Positions 31,423 through 40,717 are shown, counted from the stretch's first letter. The stretch is 64,000 nucleotides of DNA from Luteimonas marina (GCF_007859325.1 NZ_VOHK01000001.1:846083-910082); one strand, 5' to 3'. Notes: generated by a model not told the origin, from the letters alone. Program-made: numbers and translations.

Positions 31423-32796
31423 TCAGGTCGCCACCTCGGCCAGCCTGTCGAGGAACTGCCGGCACCAGGCGTGGATGTCGCTGCCGGCGATCGGCCGCAT
31501 CATCGACTGCCAGCGCTCGCGGCGTTCCTCCCGCGACATGGTCGAGGCGCGCGCGATCGCGTCCGCCACGCCGTCCAGGTCGTAGGGGTTGACCAGCAGC
31601 GCGGCGTCGAGTTCGGCCGCGGCGCCGGCCAGCATCGACAGCACCAGCACGCCGGGGTCCTCCGGGTCCTGCGCCGCCACGTACTCCTTCGCCACCAGGT
31701 TCATGCCGTCGCGCAGCGGGGTCACCAGCGCGACCTTGGCGGCGCGGTAGAAGCCGGTCAGGGTGGCGTGGGCGAAATTGCGGTTGACGTAGCGCAGCGG
31801 CGTCCAGTCGGGTTCGGCGTGGGTGCCGTTGATGTGCCCGGCGATGCCTTCGAGCTGGTCGCGCAGGTGTCGGTACTCGGCGACGTCGCCGCGCGAGACC
31901 GGCGCGATCTGCAGGAAGGTCAGGCGCCCGCGCTCGGACGGATGGCGCTCGATGTAGCGGCCGAAAGCGCGGAAGCGCTCCGGCAGCCCCTTGGAGTAGT
32001 CGAGGCGGTCGACGCCGATGGCGAGCAGGCGCCCGCTCAGGCTCTCGCGCAGCGCGCGCACGGCCGGCTTGTTGACCGCGGCGGCCGACTGGCTGGCGAT
32101 GCGGGTCGCGTCGATGCCGATCGGGATCGACGTCACCGCCACCCGACCGCCGCCCGGCAGCACCACCGTGCCGTCGCCGTCGATGGTCGCGCGACCGAAG
32201 ATGCGCGCGTAGGTGCGGAAGCGGTCCGCGTCGCGCGAGGTCTGGAACCCGAGCAGGTCGTAGGCGTACAGCGATCCGAACAGCCGCGCATGCTCGGGCA
32301 GCGCCGAGACCAGGTCCGCCGACGGCATCGGCACGTGCAGGAAGAAGCCGATGCGGCAATCGATCCCGCGCTCGCGCAGCAGCGCCGCCAGCGGGATCAG
32401 ATGGTAGTCGTGGATCCACACCGCATCGTCCTTGCGCAGCAGCGGCGCCAGCCGGTCGGCGAACAGGGCGTTGACCCGGCGGTAGCCTTCGCGGGTCTCG
32501 CGCGCGTAGTCGACCAGGTCCAGGCGCGAATGCAGCAGCGGCCACAGGGTGCGGTTGGCGAAGCCGTTGTAGTAATCGTCGTGGTCGCGCCGGTCGAGGT
32601 CCATGGTGACGTAGCGCACGTCGCCCTCGGACTGCTCGTGCAGGCGGCCGCTGTCCTCGCGCACCGTCTTGCCGCTCCAGCCGAACCACAGGCCGCCGTG
32701 CGTCCTCAGCGCCGCCTCCAGCCCCACCGCGAGCCCGCCGGCGCGGTCCTCGCCCGGCACGGCGACGCGGTTGGAGACGACGACCAGCCGGCTCAC
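31423..32796 (-). CDS. otsA: Trehalose-6-phosphate synthase (GT20)
   Basis: 457 residues. It joins UDP-glucose and glucose-6-phosphate to trehalose-6-phosphate. Visible are the N-terminal RLVVVSNRVAVP, GLWFGWSGK, the substrate loop VWIHDYHLIPLA, GVDRLDYSKGLPERF, and the nucleotide-sugar site LRDGMNLVAKEYVA. The start is GTG at 32796, overlapping the GH15 stop by 4 bases (GTGA), which implies translational coupling. It is last of the otsB-GH15-otsA set, all minus strand. Trehalose is an osmotic and desiccation protectant. Confidence 0.95.
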   Translation of the reverse strand: MSRLVVVSNRVAVPGEDRAGGLAVGLEAALRTHGGLWFGWSGKTVREDSGRLHEQSEGDVRYVTMDLDRRDHDDYYNGFANRTLWPLLHSRLDLVDYARETREGYRRVNALFADRLAPLLRKDDAVWIHDYHLIPLAALLRERGIDCRIGFFLHVPMPSADLVSALPEHARLFGSLYAYDLLGFQTSRDADRFRTYARIFGRATIDGDGTVVLPGGGRVAVTSIPIGIDATRIASQSAAAVNKPAVRALRESLSGRLLAIGVDRLDYSKGLPERFRAFGRYIERHPSERGRLTFLQIAPVSRGDVAEYRHLRDQLEGIAGHINGTHAEPDWTPLRYVNRNFAHATLTGFYRAAKVALVTPLRDGMNLVAKEYVAAQDPEDPGVLVLSMLAGAAAELDAALLVNPYDLDGVADAIARASTMSREERRERWQSMMRPIAGSDIHAWCRQFLDRLAEVAT

Positions 32797-34571
32797 GAGG
32801 CCTCCATCCAGCTGCGCGACAGCCGCATCGCGGCGATGATCAGGCCGACGTGCGAATAGGTCTGCGGGAAGTTGCCCCAGGCCTCGCCCCCGTCGAAGGC
32901 GAGGTCCTCCGACAGCAGCCCGAGGTGGTTGCGGCGCGCGAGCAGGCGCTCGAACATCGCCCGCGCCTCGTCGCCGCGGCCGGTCGCGGCCAGGGCGTCG
33001 ATGTACCAGAAGGTGCAGATCGTGAAGCTGGTTTCGGGCGCGCCGAAATCGTCCGGCGCGACGTAGCGGAACAGCGCGTCGCCGCGGCGCAGGTCGCGGC
33101 CGATGGCGTCGACGGTGGCGACGTAGCGCGGATCGTCCGCGGACAGGAAGCCGATGTCGGTGAGCAGCAGCAGCGAGGCATCGAGGTAGTCGCTGTCGAA
33201 GGAGGCGCTGAAGTGGTTCGCTTCCGGCCGCCAGGCGCGTTCGACGGTGGTGGCGTGGATGGCGTCGGCGCGCGTGCGCCAGTACGCGGCGCGGTCGTCG
33301 AGCGCGAGCAGGCGCGCGATCTTCGCGAGCCGGTCGCAGGCGGCCCAGCACATCGCCGCGGTGTAGGTGTGCACCTCGGCGCGGCCGCGGAATTCCCACA
33401 GGCCGGCGTCGGGCTGGTCGTGCAGCGCCCAGGCGCGCTCGCCCAGCGGCTCCAGCCGGCCGAACGCGGCGGCGTCTCCCGGCTGCGACAGGCGCTGGTC
33501 GAAGAACAGCTGGGTCGAGGCCAGCACCACGCTGCCGTAGACGTCGTGCTGCTTCTGCACCCAGGCCAGGTTGCCGCGCCGCACCGGCCCCATGCCGCGG
33601 TAGCCGCGCAGGCTCGGCACCTCGGTTTCCTCCAGTTGCTCGGCGAAGTCGATGCCGTACAGCGGCTGCAGGCTGCCGTCGTGGGTGGCGATGTTGAAGA
33701 TGTAGCGCAGGAACTCCTCCATGCTTTTGGTCGCGCCGAGCCGGTTGAGCGCGCGCACCACAAAGGCCGCGTCGCGCAGCCAGCAGTAGCGGTAGTCCCA
33801 GTTGCGCGGCGTGTCCGGCGCCTCGGGGATCGAGGTGGTCATCGCGGCGATGATCGCGCCGCTGTCCTCGTACTGGCACAGCTTGAGAGTGATCGCGCTG
33901 CGGATCACCGCCTCCTGCCAGTCCAGCGGCACCGACAGGTAGCGCACCCATTCGCGCCAGTAGGCCTCGGTGCGGCCCAGCGCCTCCTCGACGTAGCCGC
34001 CGATCGAACGCAGCAGCGATTCGTCGGGCCCGAACACCAGGTGCACGGTCTCGCCGAGCACGAACGGCGTGCCCTCGCGCACGAAGCGGATCGGCACGTC
34101 GGTGGTCAGGCGCAGGGTGAAGCCGGGCAGCAGCCAGCGCATGTGGTTGCTGCCCCAGGTGGCGTCGGGCAGGCGCGCGCCCCAGTCGGCCAGCGGGCGG
34201 GCGCGGACGCGGATGCGCGGCGTGCCCGCCAGCGGCGTGACCCGGCGCACGATCGACACCGGCCGGTAGATGCGCCCGTTCTGCTTCCAGCGCGGCGCGA
34301 AATCGACGATCTCCACCGCGCCGCCGTGGCGGTCGTGCAGCACGGTGCGCAGGATCGCGGTGTTGGTGACGTAGTGCTGCTCGCTGCGCGCGAAGTCCTC
34401 CAACTCGATCGCCAGGTCGCCGCCGTCGTGGTCGCCCGGCGACAGCAGCGCGCAGAACGCAGGATCGCCGTCGAATGCCGGCAGGCAGCTCCAGACCACG
34501 CGCGCCTGCCGGTCGATCAGCGCGCCGAAGCTGCCGTTGCCGATCACGCCGAGGTCGAGCGTCTGCTGCAT
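32793..34571 (-). CDS. GH15 glycoside hydrolase (glucoamylase/trehalase type)
   Basis: 592 residues, no signal peptide, so cytoplasmic. The N-terminal domain shows IGNGSFGALIDRQARVVWSC, the GH15 substrate-binding start. The (alpha/alpha)6 barrel has NWDYRYCWLRDAAF with the conserved Arg-Asp pair, the general acid in the GLWEFRG region, and late WGNFPQTYSHVGLI. GH15 contains glucoamylases and intracellular trehalases. Being coupled to otsA and near otsB, trehalase activity is the better guess, but maltodextrin hydrolysis cannot be excluded. The start at 34571 has AGGAGA upstream. Confidence 0.9.
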   Translation of the reverse strand: MQQTLDLGVIGNGSFGALIDRQARVVWSCLPAFDGDPAFCALLSPGDHDGGDLAIELEDFARSEQHYVTNTAILRTVLHDRHGGAVEIVDFAPRWKQNGRIYRPVSIVRRVTPLAGTPRIRVRARPLADWGARLPDATWGSNHMRWLLPGFTLRLTTDVPIRFVREGTPFVLGETVHLVFGPDESLLRSIGGYVEEALGRTEAYWREWVRYLSVPLDWQEAVIRSAITLKLCQYEDSGAIIAAMTTSIPEAPDTPRNWDYRYCWLRDAAFVVRALNRLGATKSMEEFLRYIFNIATHDGSLQPLYGIDFAEQLEETEVPSLRGYRGMGPVRRGNLAWVQKQHDVYGSVVLASTQLFFDQRLSQPGDAAAFGRLEPLGERAWALHDQPDAGLWEFRGRAEVHTYTAAMCWAACDRLAKIARLLALDDRAAYWRTRADAIHATTVERAWRPEANHFSASFDSDYLDASLLLLTDIGFLSADDPRYVATVDAIGRDLRRGDALFRYVAPDDFGAPETSFTICTFWYIDALAATGRGDEARAMFERLLARRNHLGLLSEDLAFDGGEAWGNFPQTYSHVGLIIAAMRLSRSWMEAS

Positions 34572-34709
34572 GTGTCTCTCCTGTCGCGTCGTGCGGGAAA
34601 TTCCGGGAAATCCGGACTCCAAGCCATTCCCGCGAAGCGCCCGGCAACCGCCGAAGGCTGGCCAGGCGGGAATGAAATGAACCGTCCCGCGCCAAGGGTG
34701 GCTTCCGAT

Positions 34710-34784
34710 GTCATCCCGAGCGTAGCGAGGGATCCCGCCTTGAATGTCTTCGGAAAGAAGATCCCTCGCTACGCTCGGGATGAC
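34710..34784. repeat. Inverted repeat, GTCATCCCGAGCG family
   Basis: Perfect 25-bp arms at 34710-34734 and 34760-34784 (core CCCGAGCGTAGCGAGGG) in the otsB-GH15 spacer. Same family as 43442-43514 and the truncated copy at 63663-63710. As it lies between co-directional genes of one pathway it may reduce read-through from otsB. Confidence 0.87.
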
Positions 34785-34820
34785 AAGGGTAGTAGCGGGA
34801 CGACAAGGGTTCATCCCATG

Positions 34821-35570
34821 TCATGGGTCGACACCCAGCCATGCATGCACCGAAGCGATGTCCGGCAGGCGGTGGCGCGCGACCGTGTCCGCGCGATCGC
34901 CCACCAGCACGCTGAGGCCACCGTGCGCGTTGACCACCTCGAAGCCGTGCTCGTCGGTCAGGTCGTCGCCGACGAACACCGGCGGGCGACCCCGGAACGG
35001 CGGTTCGCCGATGAAGGCCTCGATCGCGACGCCCTTGTCGGCGCGCTGCGGGCGCAGTTCGACCACGTGGTCGCCCGGCTGCAGGTGGTAGCCGGGCAGG
35101 CGCGTGAGCGCCTGGATCGCGAACGCCTGCAGGTCGGCGGCAGCCTCGGGCATCGCGCGCCAGTGCAGCGCCATCGCCTCGCCCTTGTCTTCCAGCAGCG
35201 CCTGCGGATAGCGCGTGAGCAAGGTTTTCGCCAGCATCTTGGTCGCCTGCAGCGCGACCGGCGGCGCGGCCGGTTCGGGCAGGTCCTCGCCGGCGCGGCG
35301 GCGCTGCAGGCCATGCATGCCGGCGGCGGCCAGGTGCAGCGGCGCGAACATGCGGTCGAGCATCTCGATCCGGCGCCCGCTGACCAGCGCCAGCGCGCCA
35401 TCCATCGCATCGGCGAGCGCGGCGAGGCGTTGCACGAGGCTTGCGGACACCTGCACCCGCTCGGGATGGTCCGCGAATTCCACCAGGGTGCCGTCGACGT
35501 CGAGGAACAGCGCCCAGCGATCGGACAACGGCGGTGGCGGCGGCAGGAGGGGGGCGCCGTCGACTGTCAT
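34821..35570 (-). CDS. otsB: Trehalose-6-phosphate phosphatase
   Basis: 249 residues, HAD superfamily. It removes phosphate from trehalose-6-phosphate. Motif I is LFLDVDGTL with the nucleophile Asp and the acid/base Asp two residues on; LVSGRR is motif II; the C-terminal VFVGDDLTDEHGF carries the metal-binding aspartates. There is a proline-rich start (APLLPPPPPLSDRW). It lies 46 bases downstream of the sugar-ABC ATPase on the same strand. A 249-base gap with a repeat separates it from the GH15 gene. Confidence 0.95.
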   Translation of the reverse strand: MTVDGAPLLPPPPPLSDRWALFLDVDGTLVEFADHPERVQVSASLVQRLAALADAMDGALALVSGRRIEMLDRMFAPLHLAAAGMHGLQRRRAGEDLPEPAAPPVALQATKMLAKTLLTRYPQALLEDKGEAMALHWRAMPEAAADLQAFAIQALTRLPGYHLQPGDHVVELRPQRADKGVAIEAFIGEPPFRGRPPVFVGDDLTDEHGFEVVNAHGGLSVLVGDRADTVARHRLPDIASVHAWLGVDP

Positions 35571-35616
35571 GCGCCCATCATCGCCCGGATCGCGACTACG
35601 CGCGATGAAGATGTCC

Positions 35617-36711
35617 TCAGCCGCGCATGAGCGCGCGCCCGTCCTCCGGGTCGAAGGCATGCAGGTGCGCCGGCGACGCGCGCAGGTGCAGCGTGCCGCC
35701 GGGCACCGGCACGTCGCCCGGTGGCAGGCGCGCGACCAGCGCCTGCTCGCCAAGGCGCAGGTTGACGTAGACCTCGCTGCCGACCGGCTCGACGACATCG
35801 ACGAAGGCCGCGAACGCCCCGGCATCGCCCTCGTCCGCGCGCAGCAGGTGCTCCGGGCGCACGCCGACCTGCAGTTCGCGCCCGTGCCAGGCGGCGTCGA
35901 GCCCGGCGTCGGCCGGCAGCGGCAGGCGCGTGCCGTCGGCCAGTTCCAGCGTCCAGCCACCCTCGCGCTGCAGCCGCCCGCGCAGCACGTTCATCGCCGG
36001 GCTGCCGAGGAAGGTGGCGACGAACAGGTTCGCCGGGCGCTCGTACAGCGCCATCGGCGTGTCGATCTGCTGCACCTCCCCGTCCTTCATCACCACGATG
36101 CGCTGGCCGAGGGTCATCGCCTCGATCTGGTCGTGGGTGACATAGACCATGGTCGCGCCGAGCCGCTGGTGCAGCCGCGCGATCTCCACGCGCATGCCGG
36201 CGCGCAGCTTGGCGTCGAGGTTGGACAGCGGTTCGTCGAGCAGGAACACCTGCGGCTGGCGCACCAGCGCGCGGCCGAGCGCGACGCGCTGGCGCTGCCC
36301 GCCCGACAGCTGCCCGGGCTTGCGCTGCAGCAGGCCGTCGAGTTCGAGCACCCTCGCCGCCTCGGCCACGCGCGCAGCGATGGCCGCCCTGTCCATGCCG
36401 CGCAGCTTCAGTGCGAACGCGAGGTTCTCCGCCACGCTCATGTGCGGGTACAGCGCGTAGCTCTGGAACACCATGGCGATGTCGCGGTCCTTCGGCGCGA
36501 CGTCGTTGACCACGCGCTCGCCGATGCGCAGCGTGCCCGACGAGATCGTCTCCAGCCCCGCGATCATGCGCAGCAGCGTGGTCTTGCCGCAGCCCGACGG
36601 CCCCACCAGCACCAGCAGTTCGCCGTCGCCGACCTCGAAACTGGCGCCGGCCACGCCGACGTGGCCGTTCGGATACACCTTGCGCAGGTTGTCGAGCTGC
36701 ACGCGCGCCAT
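35617..36711 (-). CDS. Sugar ABC transporter ATPase (MalK/UgpC/MsmX type)
   Basis: 364 residues. Walker A GPSGCGKTTLL, Q-loop FQSYALYPHMSV, signature LSGGQRQRVALGRALV, Walker B VFLLDEPLSNLDA and switch His in VTHDQIEAM are all intact. The C-terminal third is the MalK-type regulatory/TOBE region (QVGVRPEHLL). It would energise a carbohydrate uptake-1 importer, but no permease or binding protein of that class is adjacent, so it may serve one or several distant transporters, as MsmX does. Start 36711 with an ideal GGAGGAACG site. It is divergent from the GH1 operon across 188 bases. Confidence 0.93.
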   Translation of the reverse strand: MARVQLDNLRKVYPNGHVGVAGASFEVGDGELLVLVGPSGCGKTTLLRMIAGLETISSGTLRIGERVVNDVAPKDRDIAMVFQSYALYPHMSVAENLAFALKLRGMDRAAIAARVAEAARVLELDGLLQRKPGQLSGGQRQRVALGRALVRQPQVFLLDEPLSNLDAKLRAGMRVEIARLHQRLGATMVYVTHDQIEAMTLGQRIVVMKDGEVQQIDTPMALYERPANLFVATFLGSPAMNVLRGRLQREGGWTLELADGTRLPLPADAGLDAAWHGRELQVGVRPEHLLRADEGDAGAFAAFVDVVEPVGSEVYVNLRLGEQALVARLPPGDVPVPGGTLHLRASPAHLHAFDPEDGRALMRG

Positions 36712-36845
36712 CGTTCCTCCCGCTCGGATGCCGGTCGTCCGGCGGGCGCGACGCCGCGCGACCCCGCGCACGAATACGAATGCACAGGGTCCGCAGCCCG
36801 GCGCGCTCCGCATACACTGGCCCGGACGATTGCGGTATTCTGGCA

Positions 36846-36859
36846 TGTAATCGTTTTCA
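36846..36859. promoter_or_regulatory. LacI/GalR-family operator upstream of the GH1-zwf operon
   Basis: TGTAATCGTTTTCA matches the symmetric TG-N-AA-N-CG-N-TT-N-CA pattern at every defined position. It lies 41 bases upstream of the GH1 ATG, a position where a bound repressor would block initiation or elongation. No LacI-type regulator is in the window, so the regulator must be encoded elsewhere. It could also affect the divergent ABC ATPase gene. Confidence 0.65.
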
Positions 36860-36899
36860 TACCACCGCTGCCGTGCCGCGGCGCAGGAACAGGTCGCCA

Positions 36900-38273
36900 A
36901 TGTCTCGCTCGTCCGACAGGGATTTCACGTTTCCGCAGGGCTTCCTCTGGGGGGCCGCCACCGCCGCCCACCAGATCGAGGGCTCGCCGCTGGCCGATGG
37001 CGCCGGCCCCAGCATCTGGACCCGCTTCGCGCACACGCCGGGCATGACGCTCAACGGCGACACCGGCGACGTCGCCTGCGACCACTACCGGCGCTGGAAG
37101 GACGACGTGAAGCTGATGCGCGAGCTGGGCCTGAAGGCCTACCGCTTCAGCACCTCGTGGTCGCGGATCCTGCCCGAGGGCAGCGGCCGCGTGAACCAGG
37201 CCGGCCTCGACTTCTATTCGCGCCTGGTCGACGAACTGCTGGCCAACGACATCGAGCCGCTGCTCACCCTCTACCACTGGGACCTGCCGGCCGCGCTCGA
37301 CGACCGCGGCGGCTGGCTCAACCGCGACTGCGCCGACTGGTTCGCCGAATACGGCCGCGTGCTCTACCGCGCGCTCGACGGCCGGGTGAAGAAGTGGGTC
37401 ACGCTCAACGAGCCCTGGGTGGTCACCGACGGCGGTTACCTGCACGGCGCCCTCGCCCCCGGGCATCGCAGCAAATACGAAGCGCCGATCGCCTCGCACA
37501 ACCTGATGCGCGCGCACGGCGCGGCGGTGCAGGCCTACCGCGCCGAAGGCCAGCACGAGATCGGGCTGGTGGTGAACATCGAACCGAAGTACCCGGCCAC
37601 TGACTCGGCGGAAGACGCGGCCGCCACCCGTCGCGCGCACGCCTACATGAACGAGCAGTACCTGCACCCCGCCCTGCTCGGCCACTATCCGCCCGAACTC
37701 AGGGAAATCTTCGGCGACGCCTGGCCCGAGTTCCCCGCCGAGGACTTCGACCTGATCGTGCAGCCGCTCGACTTCGTCGGCATCAACTACTACACGCGCA
37801 GTGTCACCACCGCCAACGACAGCTATCCGCTCAAGGCCGGCGGCGTGCGCCAGCCGCTGGGCACCTATACCGAAACCGGCTGGGAGGTATTCCCGCAGGG
37901 ACTGACCGACCTGCTTCTGTGGTTCAAGCAGACCTACGGCGACCTGCCGCTGTACGTGACCGAGAACGGCGCGGCGTTCTTCGACCCGGCGGCGGCCGAG
38001 GACGGCCGCGTGCGCGATCCGCTGCGGATCGATTACATCCGAAAGCACCTGCGCGCGATCCACGACGCCATCGCGGCCGGCGTGGACGTGCGCGGCTACA
38101 TGGCCTGGTCGCTGCTCGACAACCTGGAGTGGTCGCTGGGCTATTCCAAACGGTTCGGTATCGTCCACGTCAACTACGAAACCCAGGCGCGCACCCCGAA
38201 GGACAGCGCCCGCTGGTACTCTGGCATCATTGCCAGCCACGGACGTATCTTGTCCGATCCCCTTCCCTACTGA
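36900..38273 (+). CDS. GH1 beta-glucosidase
   Basis: 457 residues. Retaining glycosidase that cleaves beta-glucosides such as cellobiose to glucose. N-terminal signature FPQGFLWGAATAAHQIEG; acid/base Glu171 in TLNEPW; nucleophile Glu355 in YVTENGA; C-terminal MAWSLLDNLEWSLGYSKRFGIVHV. No signal peptide, so it acts in the cytoplasm on imported, unphosphorylated sugars (no phospho-beta-glucosidase features noted). It ends 18 bases before zwf, and zwf-glk-pgl-edd follow with overlaps or short gaps, so its product glucose feeds directly into the Entner-Doudoroff enzymes of the same operon. Confidence 0.95.
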   Translation: MSRSSDRDFTFPQGFLWGAATAAHQIEGSPLADGAGPSIWTRFAHTPGMTLNGDTGDVACDHYRRWKDDVKLMRELGLKAYRFSTSWSRILPEGSGRVNQAGLDFYSRLVDELLANDIEPLLTLYHWDLPAALDDRGGWLNRDCADWFAEYGRVLYRALDGRVKKWVTLNEPWVVTDGGYLHGALAPGHRSKYEAPIASHNLMRAHGAAVQAYRAEGQHEIGLVVNIEPKYPATDSAEDAAATRRAHAYMNEQYLHPALLGHYPPELREIFGDAWPEFPAEDFDLIVQPLDFVGINYYTRSVTTANDSYPLKAGGVRQPLGTYTETGWEVFPQGLTDLLLWFKQTYGDLPLYVTENGAAFFDPAAAEDGRVRDPLRIDYIRKHLRAIHDAIAAGVDVRGYMAWSLLDNLEWSLGYSKRFGIVHVNYETQARTPKDSARWYSGIIASHGRILSDPLPY

Positions 38274-38291
38274 GAGCAGACGCCGGCGTCC

Positions 38292-39713
38292 ATGCACGAT
38301 TCCCTATTGCTGTTCGGCGCCACCGGCGACCTTGCCCAACGCTACCTGTTCCCCTCGCTGCTGCACCTGCTGCGCGACCGGCTGCTGCCGGAATCCTTCC
38401 GGGTGATCGCGATCGGCCGCACCGAGCACGACGACGAGGGCTTCCGCGCCTGGCTGCGCGGGCGCATCGGCAACGGCGATTCGCGCAACGACGGCGCCCT
38501 CGACAGCCTGCTCGGGCGCATCCACTACCACCCGCTCGACCTCAACGACACAGCGGGCATGGCCGCGACCCTGTCGCGCTACGCCGACCGCCCCGCGGTC
38601 AGCTACCTGTCGACGCCGCCGAACCTGTTCGAATCCGCCTGCAACGGGCTCAAGGCCGCCGGCCTGCTGGAGCCGCCGTCGCGGCTGGTGCTGGAGAAGC
38701 CGATCGGCCACGACCTGCCCTCGGCGCGCGAGATCGACGCCACGCTCAAGTCGGCGCTGGACGAGTCGCGGATCTTCCGCATCGACCATTACCTCGGCAA
38801 GGCGCCGGTGCAGAACCTGCTGGCGCTGCGCTTCGGCAACACCCTGCTCGAGGCCGTGTGGCAGCACCGCTGGATCGAGTCGGTCGACATCATCGTCGCC
38901 GAAACCGCCGGCGTGGACGGCCGCGAGGGCTACTACGCCGACTACGGCGCGCTGCGCGACATGGTGCAGAACCACATGCTGCAGTTGCTGGCGCTGATCG
39001 CGATGGAGCCGCCGGCCGTGCTCGACGCCGACAGCATCCGCGACGAGAAGCGCAAGGTGCTGCGCGCGCTGCGCCCGATGACCGCCGCCGACGCCGCCGC
39101 CGACAGCGTGCGCGGCCGCTACGGCCCGGGCGTGGTGGAAGGCGCGGCGGCGAAAGGTTTTAAGGCTGACAGCGCTGTCGAAACCTTCGTCGGCCTGCGC
39201 GCCTGGATCGACAACTGGCGCTGGGCCGGCGTGCCGTTCCGGCTGGTGACCGGCAAGCGCATGCCCTCGCGCACGACCGAGGTGATGGTCAACTTCAAGC
39301 CGGTCACGCACTGGGTGTTCGGCCGCCCCGACGGGCAACACGCCCGCCCCAACAGCCTGCGCATGCGCCTGCAGCCGGAAGAGACCATCGAGCTCGGCCT
39401 GATGGGCAGCCTCGCCGCGCCGGAATGGGGCGCGACCGAACTGCTGCCGATGTCGCTCGACCTGGCGATGCTGCCGCCCAAGCGCCGCATCGCCTACGAG
39501 CGGCTGATGATCGACGCGCTCAAGGGCGACCAGACCCTGTTCGTGCGCGACGACGAGGTCGAGGCCGCCTGGCGCTGGATCGACAGCGTCAGCGCCGCCT
39601 GGCAGCAGGCCGGTACGCCGGTGCAGGAATACCCCGCCGGCTCGTGGGGGCCGGCCGCCGCCGCGCCGTTCCTGCCGCGCACCGTCGGCGGCAAGGGTGG
39701 GCGCGGCGGATGA
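38292..39713 (+). CDS. zwf: Glucose-6-phosphate 1-dehydrogenase
   Basis: 473 residues. It oxidises glucose-6-phosphate to 6-phosphogluconolactone with NADP+ or NAD+, the entry to the Entner-Doudoroff and pentose-phosphate routes. N-terminal nucleotide fold LLLFGATGDLAQRYLFP; active-site RIDHYLGK (residues 163-170); EKPIGHD; and the QNHMLQLLALIAMEPP helix. The stop overlaps the glk start by 4 bases (ATGA). A 12-bp perfect palindrome, GACAGCGCTGTC, lies within the coding sequence at 39168-39179, in a locally AT-richer patch. Confidence 0.96.
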   Translation: MHDSLLLFGATGDLAQRYLFPSLLHLLRDRLLPESFRVIAIGRTEHDDEGFRAWLRGRIGNGDSRNDGALDSLLGRIHYHPLDLNDTAGMAATLSRYADRPAVSYLSTPPNLFESACNGLKAAGLLEPPSRLVLEKPIGHDLPSAREIDATLKSALDESRIFRIDHYLGKAPVQNLLALRFGNTLLEAVWQHRWIESVDIIVAETAGVDGREGYYADYGALRDMVQNHMLQLLALIAMEPPAVLDADSIRDEKRKVLRALRPMTAADAAADSVRGRYGPGVVEGAAAKGFKADSAVETFVGLRAWIDNWRWAGVPFRLVTGKRMPSRTTEVMVNFKPVTHWVFGRPDGQHARPNSLRMRLQPEETIELGLMGSLAAPEWGATELLPMSLDLAMLPPKRRIAYERLMIDALKGDQTLFVRDDEVEAAWRWIDSVSAAWQQAGTPVQEYPAGSWGPAAAAPFLPRTVGGKGGRGG

Positions 39714-40717
39714 GCGGCGAGTCGCGCGTCCTGCTGGCCGACATCGGCGGCACCAACGCCCGCTTCGCGCTGGCCGACCCGGCGTCGAACACGCCGCTGC
39801 TCGCCGACAGCGTGCAGGCCTTCGCGGTGGCCGACTTCCCCTCGCTGGCGGAGGCCGCGCGCCACTACCTGCACGAGACCGGCGAGCAGGAGACCGGCAT
39901 CCGCCACGGCGTGTTCGCCGTCGCCGGCCGCGTCGACGGCGACGAGGCGCGCATCACCAACCATCCCTGGGTGATCTCGCGGCCGCGCACGCAGGCCCAG
40001 CTCGGCTTCGAGCGCGTCACCCTGATCAACGATTTCGCCGCGCAGGCGATGGCGATCCCGCTGCTGCAGCCCGGCGACATCGCGCAGATCGGCGGCGTGC
40101 CCTGGATCCGCGAGGAATCGCCACGGCACCGCACCTACGCCATCCTCGGGCCCGGCACCGGGCTCGGCGTCGGCGCCCTGGTCATCCGCGACGGCCGCCA
40201 GTACCCACTGGAAACCGAGGGCGGCCACGTCAGCTTCCCGCCCGGCACGCCGGAGGAACTGGCGATCCTCGACCGCCTGTCGGCGCAGTTCGGGCGCGTC
40301 TCCAACGAACGCCTGATCTGCGGCCCGGGCCTGGTCAACATCCATCGCGCGCTGAGCGAACTCGCCGGCGAGGATCCCGGCCCGCTGCAGCCGGCCGACA
40401 TCACCGCGCGCGCCCAGGCCGGCGATCCGCGCTGCATGCGCGCGGTCGACGTGTTCTGCGCCGTGTTCGGCGCGATCTCGGGCGACCTCGTGCTCACCCT
40501 GGGCGCCTGGGACGGCGTGTTCCTGACCGGCGGCCTGGTGCCGAAGATGCTCGACGCCCTGCAGCACTCGGGCTTCCGCCAGCGCTTCGAGCACAAGGGC
40601 CGTTTCTCGCCGACGATGGCGCGGGTGCCCTCGCTCGCCGTGCTGCATCCGCACGCCGGCCTGCTCGGCACCGCCGCGATCGCGCGCCAGGAAGCGCTGG
40701 AGGCGCAGCCGGCGTGA
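39710..40717 (+). CDS. glk: Glucokinase (bacterial Glk type)
   Basis: 335 residues. ATP-dependent phosphorylation of free glucose to glucose-6-phosphate. Phosphate 1 motif LADIGGTNARFAL near the N terminus; catalytic Asp in TLINDFAAQAMAIP; the adenosine-side GPGTGLGVGAL; TEGGHVSFPP. It belongs to the hexokinase-fold Glk group of proteobacteria rather than the ROK family. Both ends overlap neighbours by 4 bases (ATGA with zwf, GTGA with pgl), a sign of tight translational coupling in the operon. Confidence 0.96.
   Translation: MSGESRVLLADIGGTNARFALADPASNTPLLADSVQAFAVADFPSLAEAARHYLHETGEQETGIRHGVFAVAGRVDGDEARITNHPWVISRPRTQAQLGFERVTLINDFAAQAMAIPLLQPGDIAQIGGVPWIREESPRHRTYAILGPGTGLGVGALVIRDGRQYPLETEGGHVSFPPGTPEELAILDRLSAQFGRVSNERLICGPGLVNIHRALSELAGEDPGPLQPADITARAQAGDPRCMRAVDVFCAVFGAISGDLVLTLGAWDGVFLTGGLVPKMLDALQHSGFRQRFEHKGRFSPTMARVPSLAVLHPHAGLLGTAAIARQEALEAQPA

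Noticed and set aside
36780..36899. Upstream extension of the GH1 protein
   Set aside because: It would translate the LacI-type operator region; the ATG at 36900 has a ribosome-binding site and the normal GH1 N terminus.
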